53,496 nt of DNA from RGIG5612 sp017511185 (GTDB taxonomy: Bacteria; Bacillota; Clostridia; Lachnospirales; Lachnospiraceae): positions 1 through 53,496 of the forward strand of contig JAFWLF010000004.1 in NCBI GenBank assembly GCA_017511185.1. The letters are read 5' to 3'. Positions 16,776 through 25,643 of the stretch are shown here, one piece after another. The position numbers were made by a program, and so were the translations under genes. Numbering within the stretch: position 1 is the stretch's first letter; each line of letters starts with the position of its first letter. The notes beneath the pieces are model-generated. The model was given only the letters and a program-made list of their open reading frames with translations, was not told the DNA's origin and did no database searches.

Positions 16776-18002
16776 GTGTCACAAAATGTATATGATGTTT
16801 TAGCCGAAAGAGGATTTATCGCGCAGTGTACACATCCGGAAGAACTGCGGGATCTGCTCGGCAGAGAAAAAGTAAAGTTTTATATCGGGTTTGATGCAAC
16901 TGCGGATTCTCTGACTGCCGGTCATTTCCTGACGATCATGGCGATGATCCATATGCAGAAAGCCGGTCATATTCCGGTCGCATTAATGGGCGGCGGAACA
17001 ACGATGGTTGGTGACCCATCCGGGAAAAGCGATATGCGTAAAATGATGACCAAAGAGACGATCGACCACAATGTGGAACGCTTTAAAGAACAGATCAGTC
17101 ATTTTCTGGATACTTCTGAAGGAAAGATGATCTTTTCCAATAATGCGGATTGGCTTTTGAGTTTGAACTACGTGGAATTCCTGCGTGAAGTTGGTGTGCA
17201 TTTTTCTGTTAACCGTATGCTGACAGCAGAATGCTACAAGCAGAGAATGGAGAAAGGTCTTACCTTCTTCGAGTTTAACTATATGATCATGCAGTCCTAC
17301 GACTTCCTGAAACTGAATCAGATGTATGACGTTTGTCTGCAGATGGGCGGCGATGATCAGTGGTCTAATATCATCGGCGGTGTTGAACTGATCCGCAGAA
17401 AAGAGCAGAAACCGGCTTACGGTCTGACCTTTACGTTACTGACGACCTCTGAAGGCATTAAGATGGGTAAGACTGTTAATGGCGCATTATGGTTAGATCC
17501 GGAAAAGACCAGCCCATACGAGTTCTATCAGTATTGGAGAAATATTGAGGACGTAAAAGTAGAGCAGTGTCTTGGACTGCTGACATTCCTGCCGATGGAC
17601 GAAGTCAGAAGACTTGGTGCGCTGGAGGGTGCCCAAATCAATAAAGCAAAAGAAGTTCTGGCATTTGAAGTCACAAAAATCGTTCATGGTGAAGAAGAGG
17701 CCATTAAGGCACAGAACGCAGCCAGAGAAGTATTTGCCGGCTCTGGTATGAGTGAACACATGCCAAGTTATGAATATACAAAGGAAGCATTTGCTGCCGC
17801 GGATGTCATCCAGGCTCTTGTAGACACAGGCCTGGCAGGGACCCGTTCTGACGGCAGACGTCTGATTGAAGGTGGCGGAGTTCTGGTCAATGATGAAAAA
17901 GTCACAGAAGTGAAACGCACACTTTCCGACAATGATCTTACAGATGGAGCGCTTGTTCTGAAAAAAGGAAAGAAAAAAGCAGTTAAGATCATTGTGAAAT
18001 AA
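16776..18002 (+). CDS. tyrS: Tyrosyl-tRNA synthetase
   Basis: A class I synthetase of 408 residues. The HIGH-like segment is LTAGH (46-50), the KMSKS loop is K229-M-G-K-T233, and a C-terminal S4 RNA-binding domain begins around residue 345 (TRSDGRRLIEGGGVLVN). The start is GTG at 16776, directly after the CBS stop codon, with GAGGGAGG eight bases upstream. No T-box leader is present, unlike many Firmicute tyrS genes, so control probably comes from the CBS gene promoter. Confidence 0.96.
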   Translation: MSQNVYDVLAERGFIAQCTHPEELRDLLGREKVKFYIGFDATADSLTAGHFLTIMAMIHMQKAGHIPVALMGGGTTMVGDPSGKSDMRKMMTKETIDHNVERFKEQISHFLDTSEGKMIFSNNADWLLSLNYVEFLREVGVHFSVNRMLTAECYKQRMEKGLTFFEFNYMIMQSYDFLKLNQMYDVCLQMGGDDQWSNIIGGVELIRRKEQKPAYGLTFTLLTTSEGIKMGKTVNGALWLDPEKTSPYEFYQYWRNIEDVKVEQCLGLLTFLPMDEVRRLGALEGAQINKAKEVLAFEVTKIVHGEEEAIKAQNAAREVFAGSGMSEHMPSYEYTKEAFAAADVIQALVDTGLAGTRSDGRRLIEGGGVLVNDEKVTEVKRTLSDNDLTDGALVLKKGKKKAVKIIVK

Positions 18003-18008
18003 TCAATC

Positions 18009-18034
18009 AAGGCGGCACCGCATGTGCCGCCTTA
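18009..18034 (+). terminator. tyrS terminator
   Basis: Stem AAGGCGGCAC / GTGCCGCCTT with a short loop, followed by the modest T-rich tract ATTTC, between tyrS and alaS. Confidence 0.7.
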
Positions 18035-18070
18035 TTTCAGAAAAAGCATATTATTAGTTGGAGGCATATC

Positions 18071-20692
18071 ATGCATAAATCATATGGAGTAAATGAATTA
18101 AGACAAATGTTCCTGGATTTCTTTGAGAGCAAGGGACACTTAGTCATGAAGAGTTTTTCACTGGTACCGCATAATGACAAGAGTCTGCTTTTGATCAATG
18201 CCGGTATGGCACCATTAAAACCGTATTTCACCGGACAGGAGATTCCACCGCGCAGAAGAGTTGCTACCTGCCAGAAATGTATCCGTACCGGTGATATTGA
18301 AAACGTAGGAAAGACAGCCCGCCATGGTACATTTTTTGAAATGCTGGGTAATTTCTCCTTTGGAGATTATTTTAAAGAAGAAGCATTGCAGTGGACCTGG
18401 GAATTCCTGACGGAATGGGTTGGACTGGAGCCGGATCGTCTTTATCCATCTGTCTATCTGGATGATGACGAGGCATTTAATATTTGGAATAAAGTGATCG
18501 GTATTCCGGCAGAGCGAATCTCCCGTTTTGGCAAAGAAGACAATTTCTGGGAGCATGGCGCTGGTCCTTGCGGACCTTGCAGCGAGGTCTATTATGACAG
18601 AGGCGAGGAATATGGATGCGGAAAACCAGACTGCAAAGTAGGCTGTGACTGTGACCGTTATATGGAAGTCTGGAATGATGTGTTTACACAGTTTGACGGT
18701 GACGGCAAGGGCGGCTATGTAGAACTGGAGAATAAGAACATTGACACAGGAATGGGCTTAGAGCGTCTTGCTGTTGTTTCCCAGGGCGTTGATTCCATTT
18801 TTGATGTAGATACGATCTGTGCGATCCGTGACAAAGTCTGTGAGGCTGCTGGCGTGATCTATCATACAGATGAGAAAAAAGACATCTCCATCCGATTGAT
18901 CACAGACCATATTCGCAGTGCTACCTTTATGATTTCTGATGGTATTAACGCTTCCAATGAAGGAAGAGGCTATGTCCTTAGACGACTGATCCGAAGAGCT
19001 GCACGTCATATCCGTATGCTGGGGATCGCTGATCATTTTATGCCGATCCTGAGCGAGACCGTTATTGAATGTTCAAAAGATGCTTATCCGGAACTGGAAG
19101 AGAAGAAGGCTATGATCCTTAAGACACTGGCTAATGAAGAAGACCGGTTCTATAAAACACTGGATCAGGGCATGAAAAAACTGAACGAAATGATCGAGAG
19201 TGCAAAAGCAGATGGAAAGACAGAACTTTCCGGAAGTGATGCATTCCGTTTATATGATACCTATGGATTCCCGCTCGATCTGACAAGCGACGTACTGGAA
19301 GATTCCGGTATGACAGTAGATGTCGATGGCTTTGAAAAAGAAATGGAGATTCAGAGAGAGACAGCCAGAAGCGCCAGAGCTACGACCAATTACATGGGTG
19401 CGGACGCAACTGTTTATGAAGAGCTTCCATTAACTCTGACAACGGAATTTACCGGATATGATGTTCTGCAAGATGAATCGGTCATCACTGCTTTGACTTC
19501 TGAAGATGCAGTAGTCGAAACACTTGCAGAGGGAGATATGGGTACGATCATTACGGCCAAGACTCCGTTTTATGCTACCAAGGGTGGACAGGAAGCGGAT
19601 AAAGGTGTGATCAAAACCGACAGCAGTGAGTTTCTTGTTAAAGATGTCATTGCACTTGCTAACGGAGTGACGGGTCATGTCGGAGTTGTATCGAAAGGTC
19701 AGTTTGTGGTCGGTGATGCGGTAAGACTGGAAACAGATACCGTGATCCGTAAAAATACAGCAAAGAATCACAGCGCAACACACCTGCTGCAGGCAGCCTT
19801 AAGAAAAGTATTGGGCAGTCATGTGGAGCAGGCGGGATCTCACGTAACAGATACGGAACTGCGATTTGACTTTACACATTTCTCTGCAATGACGGCAGAA
19901 GAGATCAAAGAAGTGGAACAGATCGTTAACGATAAGATCGCAGAGGGAATTGCAGTTCATACGGATGTTATGGATATTGACGAAGCCAAAAAGAGCGGTG
20001 CAATGGCTCTCTTTGGTGAAAAATACGGCGATAAAGTTCGTGTGGTCAAGATGGGTGAGTTTTCCAAGGAATTGTGCGGCGGAACTCATGTCGATAATAC
20101 ATCTGTTATCGGAAACTTTAAGATCATTTCTGAGGGCAGTGTAGCCTCCGGTGTACGCAGAATTACTGCTATTACAGGACAGCAGGTGCTTCGGTATTAC
20201 GCTAAGATGGAAGAACAGTTCCATCAGGCTGCTTTGAAAGCAAAAGCAGAGCCGGAGCAGCTTGTGAAAAAGATTGAAGATATGCAGACACAGATCCGTG
20301 ACCTTCAGGCAGAGATCGCTAAGATCAAGAGTGCTTCTGCAAAAGATGCTTTAGGTGATATTGAGGCAGAAGTTGTCAATGGTATGAATCTGGTTACACG
20401 CAAACTGGAAGGTGTCGATATGAATCAGCTGCGTGAACTAGGCGATCAGATCAAAGAGAAGATCGGAGAAGGAGTTGTAGCTTTGGCATCTGTCGTAGAC
20501 GGCAAAGTGAACCTGATCGTAACGGTAACACAAGGGGCGATGGATAAAGGCGCTCATGCCGGAAATATTATTAAAGCAATCGCTCCAATTGTTGGCGGAG
20601 GAGGCGGCGGTCGTCCGAATATGGCTCAGGCCGGCGGCAAGAATCCTGCTGGAATCGAAGAAGCGTTAGAGAAAGTCAAAACACTTCTGTAA
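18071..20692 (+). CDS. alaS: Alanyl-tRNA synthetase
   Basis: A class II synthetase of 873 residues, the normal length. The aminoacylation domain is N-terminal (motif region KCIRTGDIENVGKTARH). The editing domain has the zinc/water ligands in NHSATHLLQ and CGGTHV (C669). The C-terminal coiled coil and Gly-rich GGGGGGRPNMAQAGG are typical of the C-Ala domain. TTGGAGG precedes the ATG. Only 68 bases separate it from tyrS, with no T-box. AlaRS also charges the tmRNA found in this window. Confidence 0.97.
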   Translation: MHKSYGVNELRQMFLDFFESKGHLVMKSFSLVPHNDKSLLLINAGMAPLKPYFTGQEIPPRRRVATCQKCIRTGDIENVGKTARHGTFFEMLGNFSFGDYFKEEALQWTWEFLTEWVGLEPDRLYPSVYLDDDEAFNIWNKVIGIPAERISRFGKEDNFWEHGAGPCGPCSEVYYDRGEEYGCGKPDCKVGCDCDRYMEVWNDVFTQFDGDGKGGYVELENKNIDTGMGLERLAVVSQGVDSIFDVDTICAIRDKVCEAAGVIYHTDEKKDISIRLITDHIRSATFMISDGINASNEGRGYVLRRLIRRAARHIRMLGIADHFMPILSETVIECSKDAYPELEEKKAMILKTLANEEDRFYKTLDQGMKKLNEMIESAKADGKTELSGSDAFRLYDTYGFPLDLTSDVLEDSGMTVDVDGFEKEMEIQRETARSARATTNYMGADATVYEELPLTLTTEFTGYDVLQDESVITALTSEDAVVETLAEGDMGTIITAKTPFYATKGGQEADKGVIKTDSSEFLVKDVIALANGVTGHVGVVSKGQFVVGDAVRLETDTVIRKNTAKNHSATHLLQAALRKVLGSHVEQAGSHVTDTELRFDFTHFSAMTAEEIKEVEQIVNDKIAEGIAVHTDVMDIDEAKKSGAMALFGEKYGDKVRVVKMGEFSKELCGGTHVDNTSVIGNFKIISEGSVASGVRRITAITGQQVLRYYAKMEEQFHQAALKAKAEPEQLVKKIEDMQTQIRDLQAEIAKIKSASAKDALGDIEAEVVNGMNLVTRKLEGVDMNQLRELGDQIKEKIGEGVVALASVVDGKVNLIVTVTQGAMDKGAHAGNIIKAIAPIVGGGGGGRPNMAQAGGKNPAGIEEALEKVKTLL

Positions 20693-20694
20693 AT

Positions 20695-21273
20695 ATGTTA
20701 GGTCGTAAAAGAAACTGGTATTTTAACGGATGGGAGAGCCGAAAAGAGATGTCTTCCTCCGGGAGGGTAAGGACGGTCTGGACATATAATGATGATTACT
20801 ATGCGTTTGACCTGTCCCCAAAAGCCTTCCGGCTTTTAAAGATCTGCTTTATTGCCGTACCGGCATTGATCGTGCTTCTTTGGATCTTCTTTTCTCTGGT
20901 CAAAAGTATCGGGAGAGACACGGTTTTATATGTTGGTGCATTCTGGTATGTCAGTGTGATCCCGATGATCTATATGGTCATGGGAGCTGCAGGTGCATTT
21001 AAGCTGCAACCGGAAATGACATATCGGGATATTTACGCCTGCTATCGAAGGATCAAAGTAGCAAGCTGGATCCTGCCGGTTTTGTTTTTACTTTCTATTA
21101 TTGGTAATGTTGTCTTTTTGATCATCTATAAAGAGTACTTTTCTATTCAAACGGAATTGCTATGGATGATCGGAGCATTTGTTTTGTTTCTGCTTTCCCT
21201 GTTTCTGTTTATTGTGCAGGTGAAAGTGAAGAATAAGATCAAAGTTGTAAAGAAAAAAACAGAAGAAGAGTGA
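20695..21273 (+). CDS. Four-helix membrane protein of unknown function
   Basis: A protein of 192 residues with a basic N-terminal stretch and four hydrophobic segments at about 45-66, 77-100, 117-140 and 150-175. The tail is Lys-rich (KVKVKNKIKVVKKKTEEE). No recognised domain is visible. It starts two bases after the alaS stop with no ribosome site, so it depends on coupling to alaS, and a hairpin terminator follows. The function is unknown. Confidence 0.72.
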   Translation: MLGRKRNWYFNGWESRKEMSSSGRVRTVWTYNDDYYAFDLSPKAFRLLKICFIAVPALIVLLWIFFSLVKSIGRDTVLYVGAFWYVSVIPMIYMVMGAAGAFKLQPEMTYRDIYACYRRIKVASWILPVLFLLSIIGNVVFLIIYKEYFSIQTELLWMIGAFVLFLLSLFLFIVQVKVKNKIKVVKKKTEEE

Positions 21274-21275
21274 TA

Positions 21276-21301
21276 AGAAGAGCGGAAAAACCGCTCTTCT
21301 T
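21276..21301 (+). terminator. Hairpin after the alaS operon
   Basis: A perfect 10-bp stem, AGAAGAGCGG / CCGCTCTTCT, with an A5 loop. Only a weak T tract follows, so it may be an mRNA 3'-end hairpin as much as a strong terminator. Confidence 0.6.
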
Positions 21302-21408
21302 GCGTAATACTTTTGTAATAGTTTTTTAACTTATTATCAATGTTTATTTGCTAAAATTCTTAACATATAATAAAAAGGTACTTTTTAGTTTTATTTGGAG
21401 AGACCGTA

Positions 21409-22881
21409 ATGCGTTGTAAAGAATGCGGAATTGAAGTCGACAATTTGGAAGTATTTTGTCCGAATTGTGGAGCACCTTTACGGATGACTGCTGATTATGA
21501 TTTTATCCAGGCAGAAATCGGAGGTAAGGTCGATCAATTCTTAAATGATAAAGATTTCTATCCTTCTGAATCCAATAAGCCGGTAAGAAAAACGGCAGAG
21601 AATCAGGAAGCAGAAAAAACAGTGGTTGTCAGCAAAAAAGACAGCCGTTCCGAATCGGTTCCTGAATTGACCATTATCGGGGAAAAACCGCGTCACGAAA
21701 GCGAAAATGGTGATACGATCGCGATCACGAAAGCCATTTACGGGAAAGACACGGTCTTTTCTGTTGACGGAACACAGATCTACGATGATCTTTCTGATGA
21801 TGAAGATGAAGATGACTATGAAGATGATCAGGAAGAACTGACAGAACAGGATGGAAAACAAACTGGAAAGAATGAGAACGGAAGACGTTCTGACCGCGAT
21901 CTTTCCCGTATCAGAGCACGTGCAAAAGAACGGAAACGGAAAAAGAGAAAACGGATCATTCTGTTCTCGATCATTGGTGCTGTTGTCCTGATTGCGGCAA
22001 TTGGTATTATTATTGGCGTTACAGGCAAAAAGAAACAAGAAGAATCTGACAAGGATGCCCCTGATGTGATCACATCAAATGTGGAAGAAGGCGGAACATA
22101 TTCCACGCCTTTTGATCTTACCATAATGTCAGATCAGAATAATAAAATGTATTACACATTGGATGGGAATGAGCCGAACAGACAGTCCGTTCCTTACGGC
22201 CAGCCTATCCGGTTTACAAATGAAGACCTTAACGGAGATTACATGGATATCACATTAAAAGTGGTTTCTTATTCTCCGAATGCTCCTATCATTAAAGGCA
22301 AGTCAACGTTCCATTTTACACTCGTACGTTCTGAGATCACGCCTCCTTATATGGAACCGGACAGCGGAGATTATTGGGAAGCGGAATATATCTATATTTA
22401 CGGGCCGGAAGGTGCTGACATTTATTATACGTATGACGGATCTACGCCATCCAAGAACTCTACGCTTTATACAGGACCAATCCAGATGAAACGCGGGAAT
22501 TATGTTCTCAACGCGATCGCTATAGATAAAAGCGGAGTAAAAAGTGAAGTGGCGTCTTATGTTTATAATCTGATCGTTGAACCACAGGTTTCCGAAGACT
22601 ACGCCTTTGAGGTCGTTTTATATGATCTTTTGGAGGAAGGTTTGATCGAAGATGATAAACCAGATGACAGCGGACAGTATAAGGTTCCGGGCGGCGGCAT
22701 CCGCAGGATCAATCGTGGAGGAACCACGATCATAGAGAATGAATGCTATTACGTGATCCAGGTAGATTATCTGAATGACGGTCAGAATGTTCAGGCAACA
22801 ACGTATTACGGCATTAACGATCAGACAGGAGAACTGTACAGACTGAATCGGTCATCTGCCAACACCTTTTCCTTTGGATAA
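21409..22881 (+). CDS. Membrane-anchored zinc-ribbon protein with two chitobiase C-terminal-like domains
   Basis: A protein of 490 residues in four parts: an N-terminal zinc ribbon (CKECG...CPNCG, residues 3-24); an acidic, low-complexity linker (about 120-150); one membrane helix (about 183-205) with an Arg/Lys-rich inner flank; then two extracellular repeats of the CHB_HEX_C type, marked by YYTLDGNEPN and YYTYDGSTPSKN, and a C-terminal domain with no clear match. The zinc ribbon would be inside the cell and the repeats outside. A possible -10 (TATAAT) is at 21366-21371, and GGAGAG precedes the ATG. It overlaps rlmH by one base. The function is unknown; a link to the envelope is inferred. 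Confidence 0.78.
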   Translation: MRCKECGIEVDNLEVFCPNCGAPLRMTADYDFIQAEIGGKVDQFLNDKDFYPSESNKPVRKTAENQEAEKTVVVSKKDSRSESVPELTIIGEKPRHESENGDTIAITKAIYGKDTVFSVDGTQIYDDLSDDEDEDDYEDDQEELTEQDGKQTGKNENGRRSDRDLSRIRARAKERKRKKRKRIILFSIIGAVVLIAAIGIIIGVTGKKKQEESDKDAPDVITSNVEEGGTYSTPFDLTIMSDQNNKMYYTLDGNEPNRQSVPYGQPIRFTNEDLNGDYMDITLKVVSYSPNAPIIKGKSTFHFTLVRSEITPPYMEPDSGDYWEAEYIYIYGPEGADIYYTYDGSTPSKNSTLYTGPIQMKRGNYVLNAIAIDKSGVKSEVASYVYNLIVEPQVSEDYAFEVVLYDLLEEGLIEDDKPDDSGQYKVPGGGIRRINRGGTTIIENECYYVIQVDYLNDGQNVQATTYYGINDQTGELYRLNRSSANTFSFG

Positions 22882-23333
22882 TGATCAGAATCGTTGCTGT
22901 CGGGAAAATCAAAGAGAACTTTTTTACACAGGCCATTGATGAGTATTCGAAAAGGCTGAGTGGTTACTATAAATTGCAGATTGTTGAAGTCGCAGATGAA
23001 AAATGCGATGACAAGACGTTGGAAAAGGAAGCAGACAAGATTCTGCGTCATTTGAAGGAAACAGACTATGTAATTGCTCTGGCCATAAAAGGTCTGAAGT
23101 TTTCTTCCGAAGGGTTTGCGGAGAAGATCCGTCAGCTGGAATTAGAAGGGAAGAGCAATATTACATTTGTGATCGGCGGTTCCTTGGGACTGTCTAAGCG
23201 TGTCATAGACCGTGCGGATTTAAAAATCAGTTTTTCTGATATGACGTTTCCTCACCAGCTCATGAGGGTCATTCTTTTAGAACAGATTTACAGAGCCTGT
23301 AAGATCAATCGGAATGAGCCTTATCACAAATAG
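22881..23333 (+). CDS. rlmH: 23S rRNA (pseudouridine1915-N3)-methyltransferase RlmH
   Basis: A SPOUT-fold methyltransferase of 150 residues that modifies helix 69 of 23S rRNA. The N-terminus (MIRIVAVGKIKE), the SAM-site loop FVIGGSLGLS and the end LLEQIYRACKINRNEPYHK are diagnostic. The start overlaps the upstream stop by one base (TAATG). Confidence 0.95.
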   Translation: MIRIVAVGKIKENFFTQAIDEYSKRLSGYYKLQIVEVADEKCDDKTLEKEADKILRHLKETDYVIALAIKGLKFSSEGFAEKIRQLELEGKSNITFVIGGSLGLSKRVIDRADLKISFSDMTFPHQLMRVILLEQIYRACKINRNEPYHK

Positions 23334-23338
23334 TTCAC

Positions 23339-23367
23339 TTTACTTTCCCCTTGCCGGGATGTAAAAT
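23339..23367 (+). promoter_or_regulatory. Promoter of the second Asp23 gene
   Basis: -35 TTTACT (23339-23344), a 17-base spacer and -10 TAAAAT (23362-23367), just after rlmH. Confidence 0.55.
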
Positions 23368-23399
23368 GACTATGCTTTTTTATTGCGGAGGTAATGAAA

Positions 23400-23762
23400 A
23401 TGGATTCATTGAAAATTTACGAAGCAGAAAACATCGGTGAAGTCCGGGTTTCGGAAGATGTGATCGCAATTATTGCAGGTCTGGCTGCTACAGAAGTGGA
23501 AGGTGTTCATTCTATGGCAGGAGGCATCACAAATGAGATCGTAGCAAAGCTTGGCCGCAAAAACCTGGCAGCTGGTGTTAATGTAAGCTGTGTGGAACAT
23601 GTGGTTCAAGTGACATTAAGTCTGGTCATAGAAGTCGGGTTTAATATTCCGGAAGTGTGCAGGATCGTACAGGAACGAGTCAAAACGGCAATTGAGAATA
23701 TGACTGGTCTGACGGTCGACACGGTAGACATCAAGATCGCGAATGTGAACATTGACAACTGA
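23400..23762 (+). CDS. Asp23/Gls24-family protein
   Basis: A protein of 120 residues from the ATG at 23400, chosen because the GGAGGT ribosome site is seven bases before it; the ATG at 23394 sits too close. It carries the family pattern VIAIIAGLAATEVEGVHSM, a central strand pair and the end VDTVDIKIANVNID. It is paralogous to the 4533 gene. Members of this family often precede nusB in Firmicutes (YqhY in Bacillus, linked to control of acetyl-CoA carboxylase); that role is knowledge of the family, not seen here. It is followed by its own terminator. Confidence 0.87.
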   Translation: MDSLKIYEAENIGEVRVSEDVIAIIAGLAATEVEGVHSMAGGITNEIVAKLGRKNLAAGVNVSCVEHVVQVTLSLVIEVGFNIPEVCRIVQERVKTAIENMTGLTVDTVDIKIANVNIDN

Positions 23763-23777
23763 TAATGAAAAATCATT

Positions 23778-23810
23778 AAAAGGGTGTCATTTCGATACCC
23801 TTTTTCTTTT
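23778..23810 (+). terminator. Terminator between the Asp23 gene and nusB
   Basis: AAAAGGGTGTC pairs with GATACCCTTTT (one G-U pair) around the loop ATTTC, then TTTTCTTTT. The nusB ribosome site lies just beyond, so nusB needs read-through or a promoter here. Confidence 0.78.
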
Positions 23811-23823
23811 AAGGAAATCAATT

Positions 23824-24240
23824 ATGAAAATAGACAGAAGGACACAGTTACGGGAAGCAGCTTTTTTACTATTATTTCGTCTTGACTTCTATTCCAGACA
23901 GGATATGCCGGAACAGATAAAAGATTTTTTTGAAGGGGAAGACGCTTTCACAGAAGAAGAGAAGCAGGCTGTTGCTAATAAGGTGCTTGCTATTTGTGAA
24001 TTGTCAGACGAGATCGATGATCTTTTAAACCGTATCAGTGTCGGCTGGAAGGTAAAAAGAATGTCGCGCGTGGATCTGACGATCCTGCGTCTTGCTTGTT
24101 ATGAGATTCAATATGATGATAACGTACCGGTTTCTACCGCTATAAACGAAGCAGTAGAACTGGCAAAGAGCTATGGGGAGGAGAACAGCCCTTCCTTTGT
24201 TAACGGCATTTTAGCTAAGGTCGTTAAAAATGAGCAGTAA
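23824..24240 (+). CDS. nusB: Transcription antitermination factor NusB
   Basis: An all-helical RNA-binding protein of 138 residues that binds boxA in rRNA leader transcripts together with S10. The ATG at 23824 (AAGGA upstream) gives the family start MKIDRRTQLREAAF; an in-frame ATG at 23752 would add 24 unrelated residues crossing a terminator. The end VPVSTAINEAVELAKSYGEE...FVNGIL is diagnostic. It overlaps xseA by 11 bases. Confidence 0.94.
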   Translation: MKIDRRTQLREAAFLLLFRLDFYSRQDMPEQIKDFFEGEDAFTEEEKQAVANKVLAICELSDEIDDLLNRISVGWKVKRMSRVDLTILRLACYEIQYDDNVPVSTAINEAVELAKSYGEENSPSFVNGILAKVVKNEQ

Positions 24241-25447
24241 GACGAATATCTATACCGTAAAACAGGTCAACTCTTATATAAAAGGTCTTCTGGAGGATGA
24301 TTTTATCCTGCGGAATATTTTTGTACGCGGAGAATTGTCGAACTGTAAATATCATTCTACCGGGAATGTATATTTTTCCCTGAAAGATGAGTCCGGCGTG
24401 ATTCCGGGTGTTATGTGGAAAAACGATGTAAGAGCATTGTCATTTCGCCTGGAAGATGGAATGCAGGTCGTGGTTCAGGGAAATATATCCGTTTATGAAG
24501 CGGGCGGACGCTATCAGATTTATGCGAAAGGGATCCAGGAAGCAGGAAAAGGCGATCTGGCTGCCCGGTTTGAGGAACTGAAAAAGAAATTAATGGAAAT
24601 GGGGTACTTTTCCGAAGAGTACAAAAAAACGGTTCCTCGTTTCTCCCAAAAGATTGGTGTTGTCACTGCAGAAACGGGTGCGGTGATCCGTGATATATAC
24701 AATGTGGCCAGCCGGAGAAATCCTTACTGCCAGATCCTTTTGTATCCGGCTAAAGTTCAGGGAGAAGGCGCGGCAGAGAGCATCGCAGCCGGCATCCATT
24801 ACCTGGATCAAACGGATGTGGACGTGATCATTATCGGTCGTGGCGGCGGATCTGCAGAAGATCTTTGGGCTTTTAACGAGGAGATCGTTGCGCAGGCAAT
24901 TTTTCAATGTTCCAAGCCGGTTATCTCTGCAGTTGGTCATGAGACAGATTTTACGATAGCAGATTTCACCGCAGATTTAAGAGCACCGACACCAAGCGCT
25001 GCTGCCGAGCTCGCAGTATTTGATCTGGCCTTGTTTGAAAAAGAACTGGCAGACTATCAATATTCGTTTTATCGTTCGTTGTCCAATAAGATTGACAAGG
25101 TAAAACATTTGACAAAGCAGTACGGTCTGAAGATTGAAACATTATCCCCTCAGAACCAGCTGCTGCAAAAAAGTCAGCTTTTGACAGATCTGGCTGACCG
25201 GTTGGAGGACGAAATGGATAAAGTCCTGAGAAAATCACGTGAAGCGCTGACTGTCCGCTCAGAGCATTTGCTTGGTCTTTCTCCGTTAAAAAGACTTTCT
25301 GAAGGGTATGCTTTTGTAACTGATAAAGAAGAGCGGTCACTGCGCAGTATTAAGCAGATTGCCCCGGATGATCCAATCAATTTGTATGTAGCAGATGGCG
25401 TTGCACAGGCCAGAGTGATTTCAACAAAAGAGGTTCAGTATGAATGA
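24230..25447 (+). CDS. xseA: Exodeoxyribonuclease VII large subunit
   Basis: Catalytic subunit of ExoVII, which degrades single-stranded DNA to oligonucleotides. It has 405 residues. An N-terminal OB fold (VRGELSNCKYHSTGNVYFSL) is followed by the catalytic core (VTAETGAVIRDI; GRGGGSAEDLWAFNEE; AVGHETDFTIADFTADLRAP), then a long C-terminal coiled coil. It starts inside the end of nusB and overlaps xseB by eight bases, so subunits are made in tandem. Confidence 0.96.
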   Translation: MSSKTNIYTVKQVNSYIKGLLEDDFILRNIFVRGELSNCKYHSTGNVYFSLKDESGVIPGVMWKNDVRALSFRLEDGMQVVVQGNISVYEAGGRYQIYAKGIQEAGKGDLAARFEELKKKLMEMGYFSEEYKKTVPRFSQKIGVVTAETGAVIRDIYNVASRRNPYCQILLYPAKVQGEGAAESIAAGIHYLDQTDVDVIIIGRGGGSAEDLWAFNEEIVAQAIFQCSKPVISAVGHETDFTIADFTADLRAPTPSAAAELAVFDLALFEKELADYQYSFYRSLSNKIDKVKHLTKQYGLKIETLSPQNQLLQKSQLLTDLADRLEDEMDKVLRKSREALTVRSEHLLGLSPLKRLSEGYAFVTDKEERSLRSIKQIAPDDPINLYVADGVAQARVISTKEVQYE

Positions 25448-25643
25448 AGAAACAAAAATCAATGAGGAAATGTCATTGGAAGAAGCCTTTGAAGAATTGG
25501 ACGGCTTGATCGAAAAAATGGAAACATCACAGCTTCCTTTAGAAGAGACTTTCCGCCTTTATAAACAGGGGCTTTCTCTTGTTGAGTTCTGCAATCGAAA
25601 GATTGAAAAAGTGGAATGTGACATCAAGAAAGTGACAGAATAA
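25440..25643 (+). CDS. xseB: Exodeoxyribonuclease VII small subunit
   Basis: A 67-residue helical-hairpin protein that wraps the coiled coil of XseA. The family pattern SLEEAFEELDGLIEKMET and LPLEETFRLYKQGLSLVEFC is present. Its start is within xseA, and its stop overlaps the ispA ATG by one base (TAATG). Confidence 0.94.
   Translation: MNEETKINEEMSLEEAFEELDGLIEKMETSQLPLEETFRLYKQGLSLVEFCNRKIEKVECDIKKVTE

Noticed and set aside
18003..18070. Possible T-box before alaS
   Set aside because: Only 68 bases are available, there is no T-box core sequence, and the hairpin present is the tyrS terminator.
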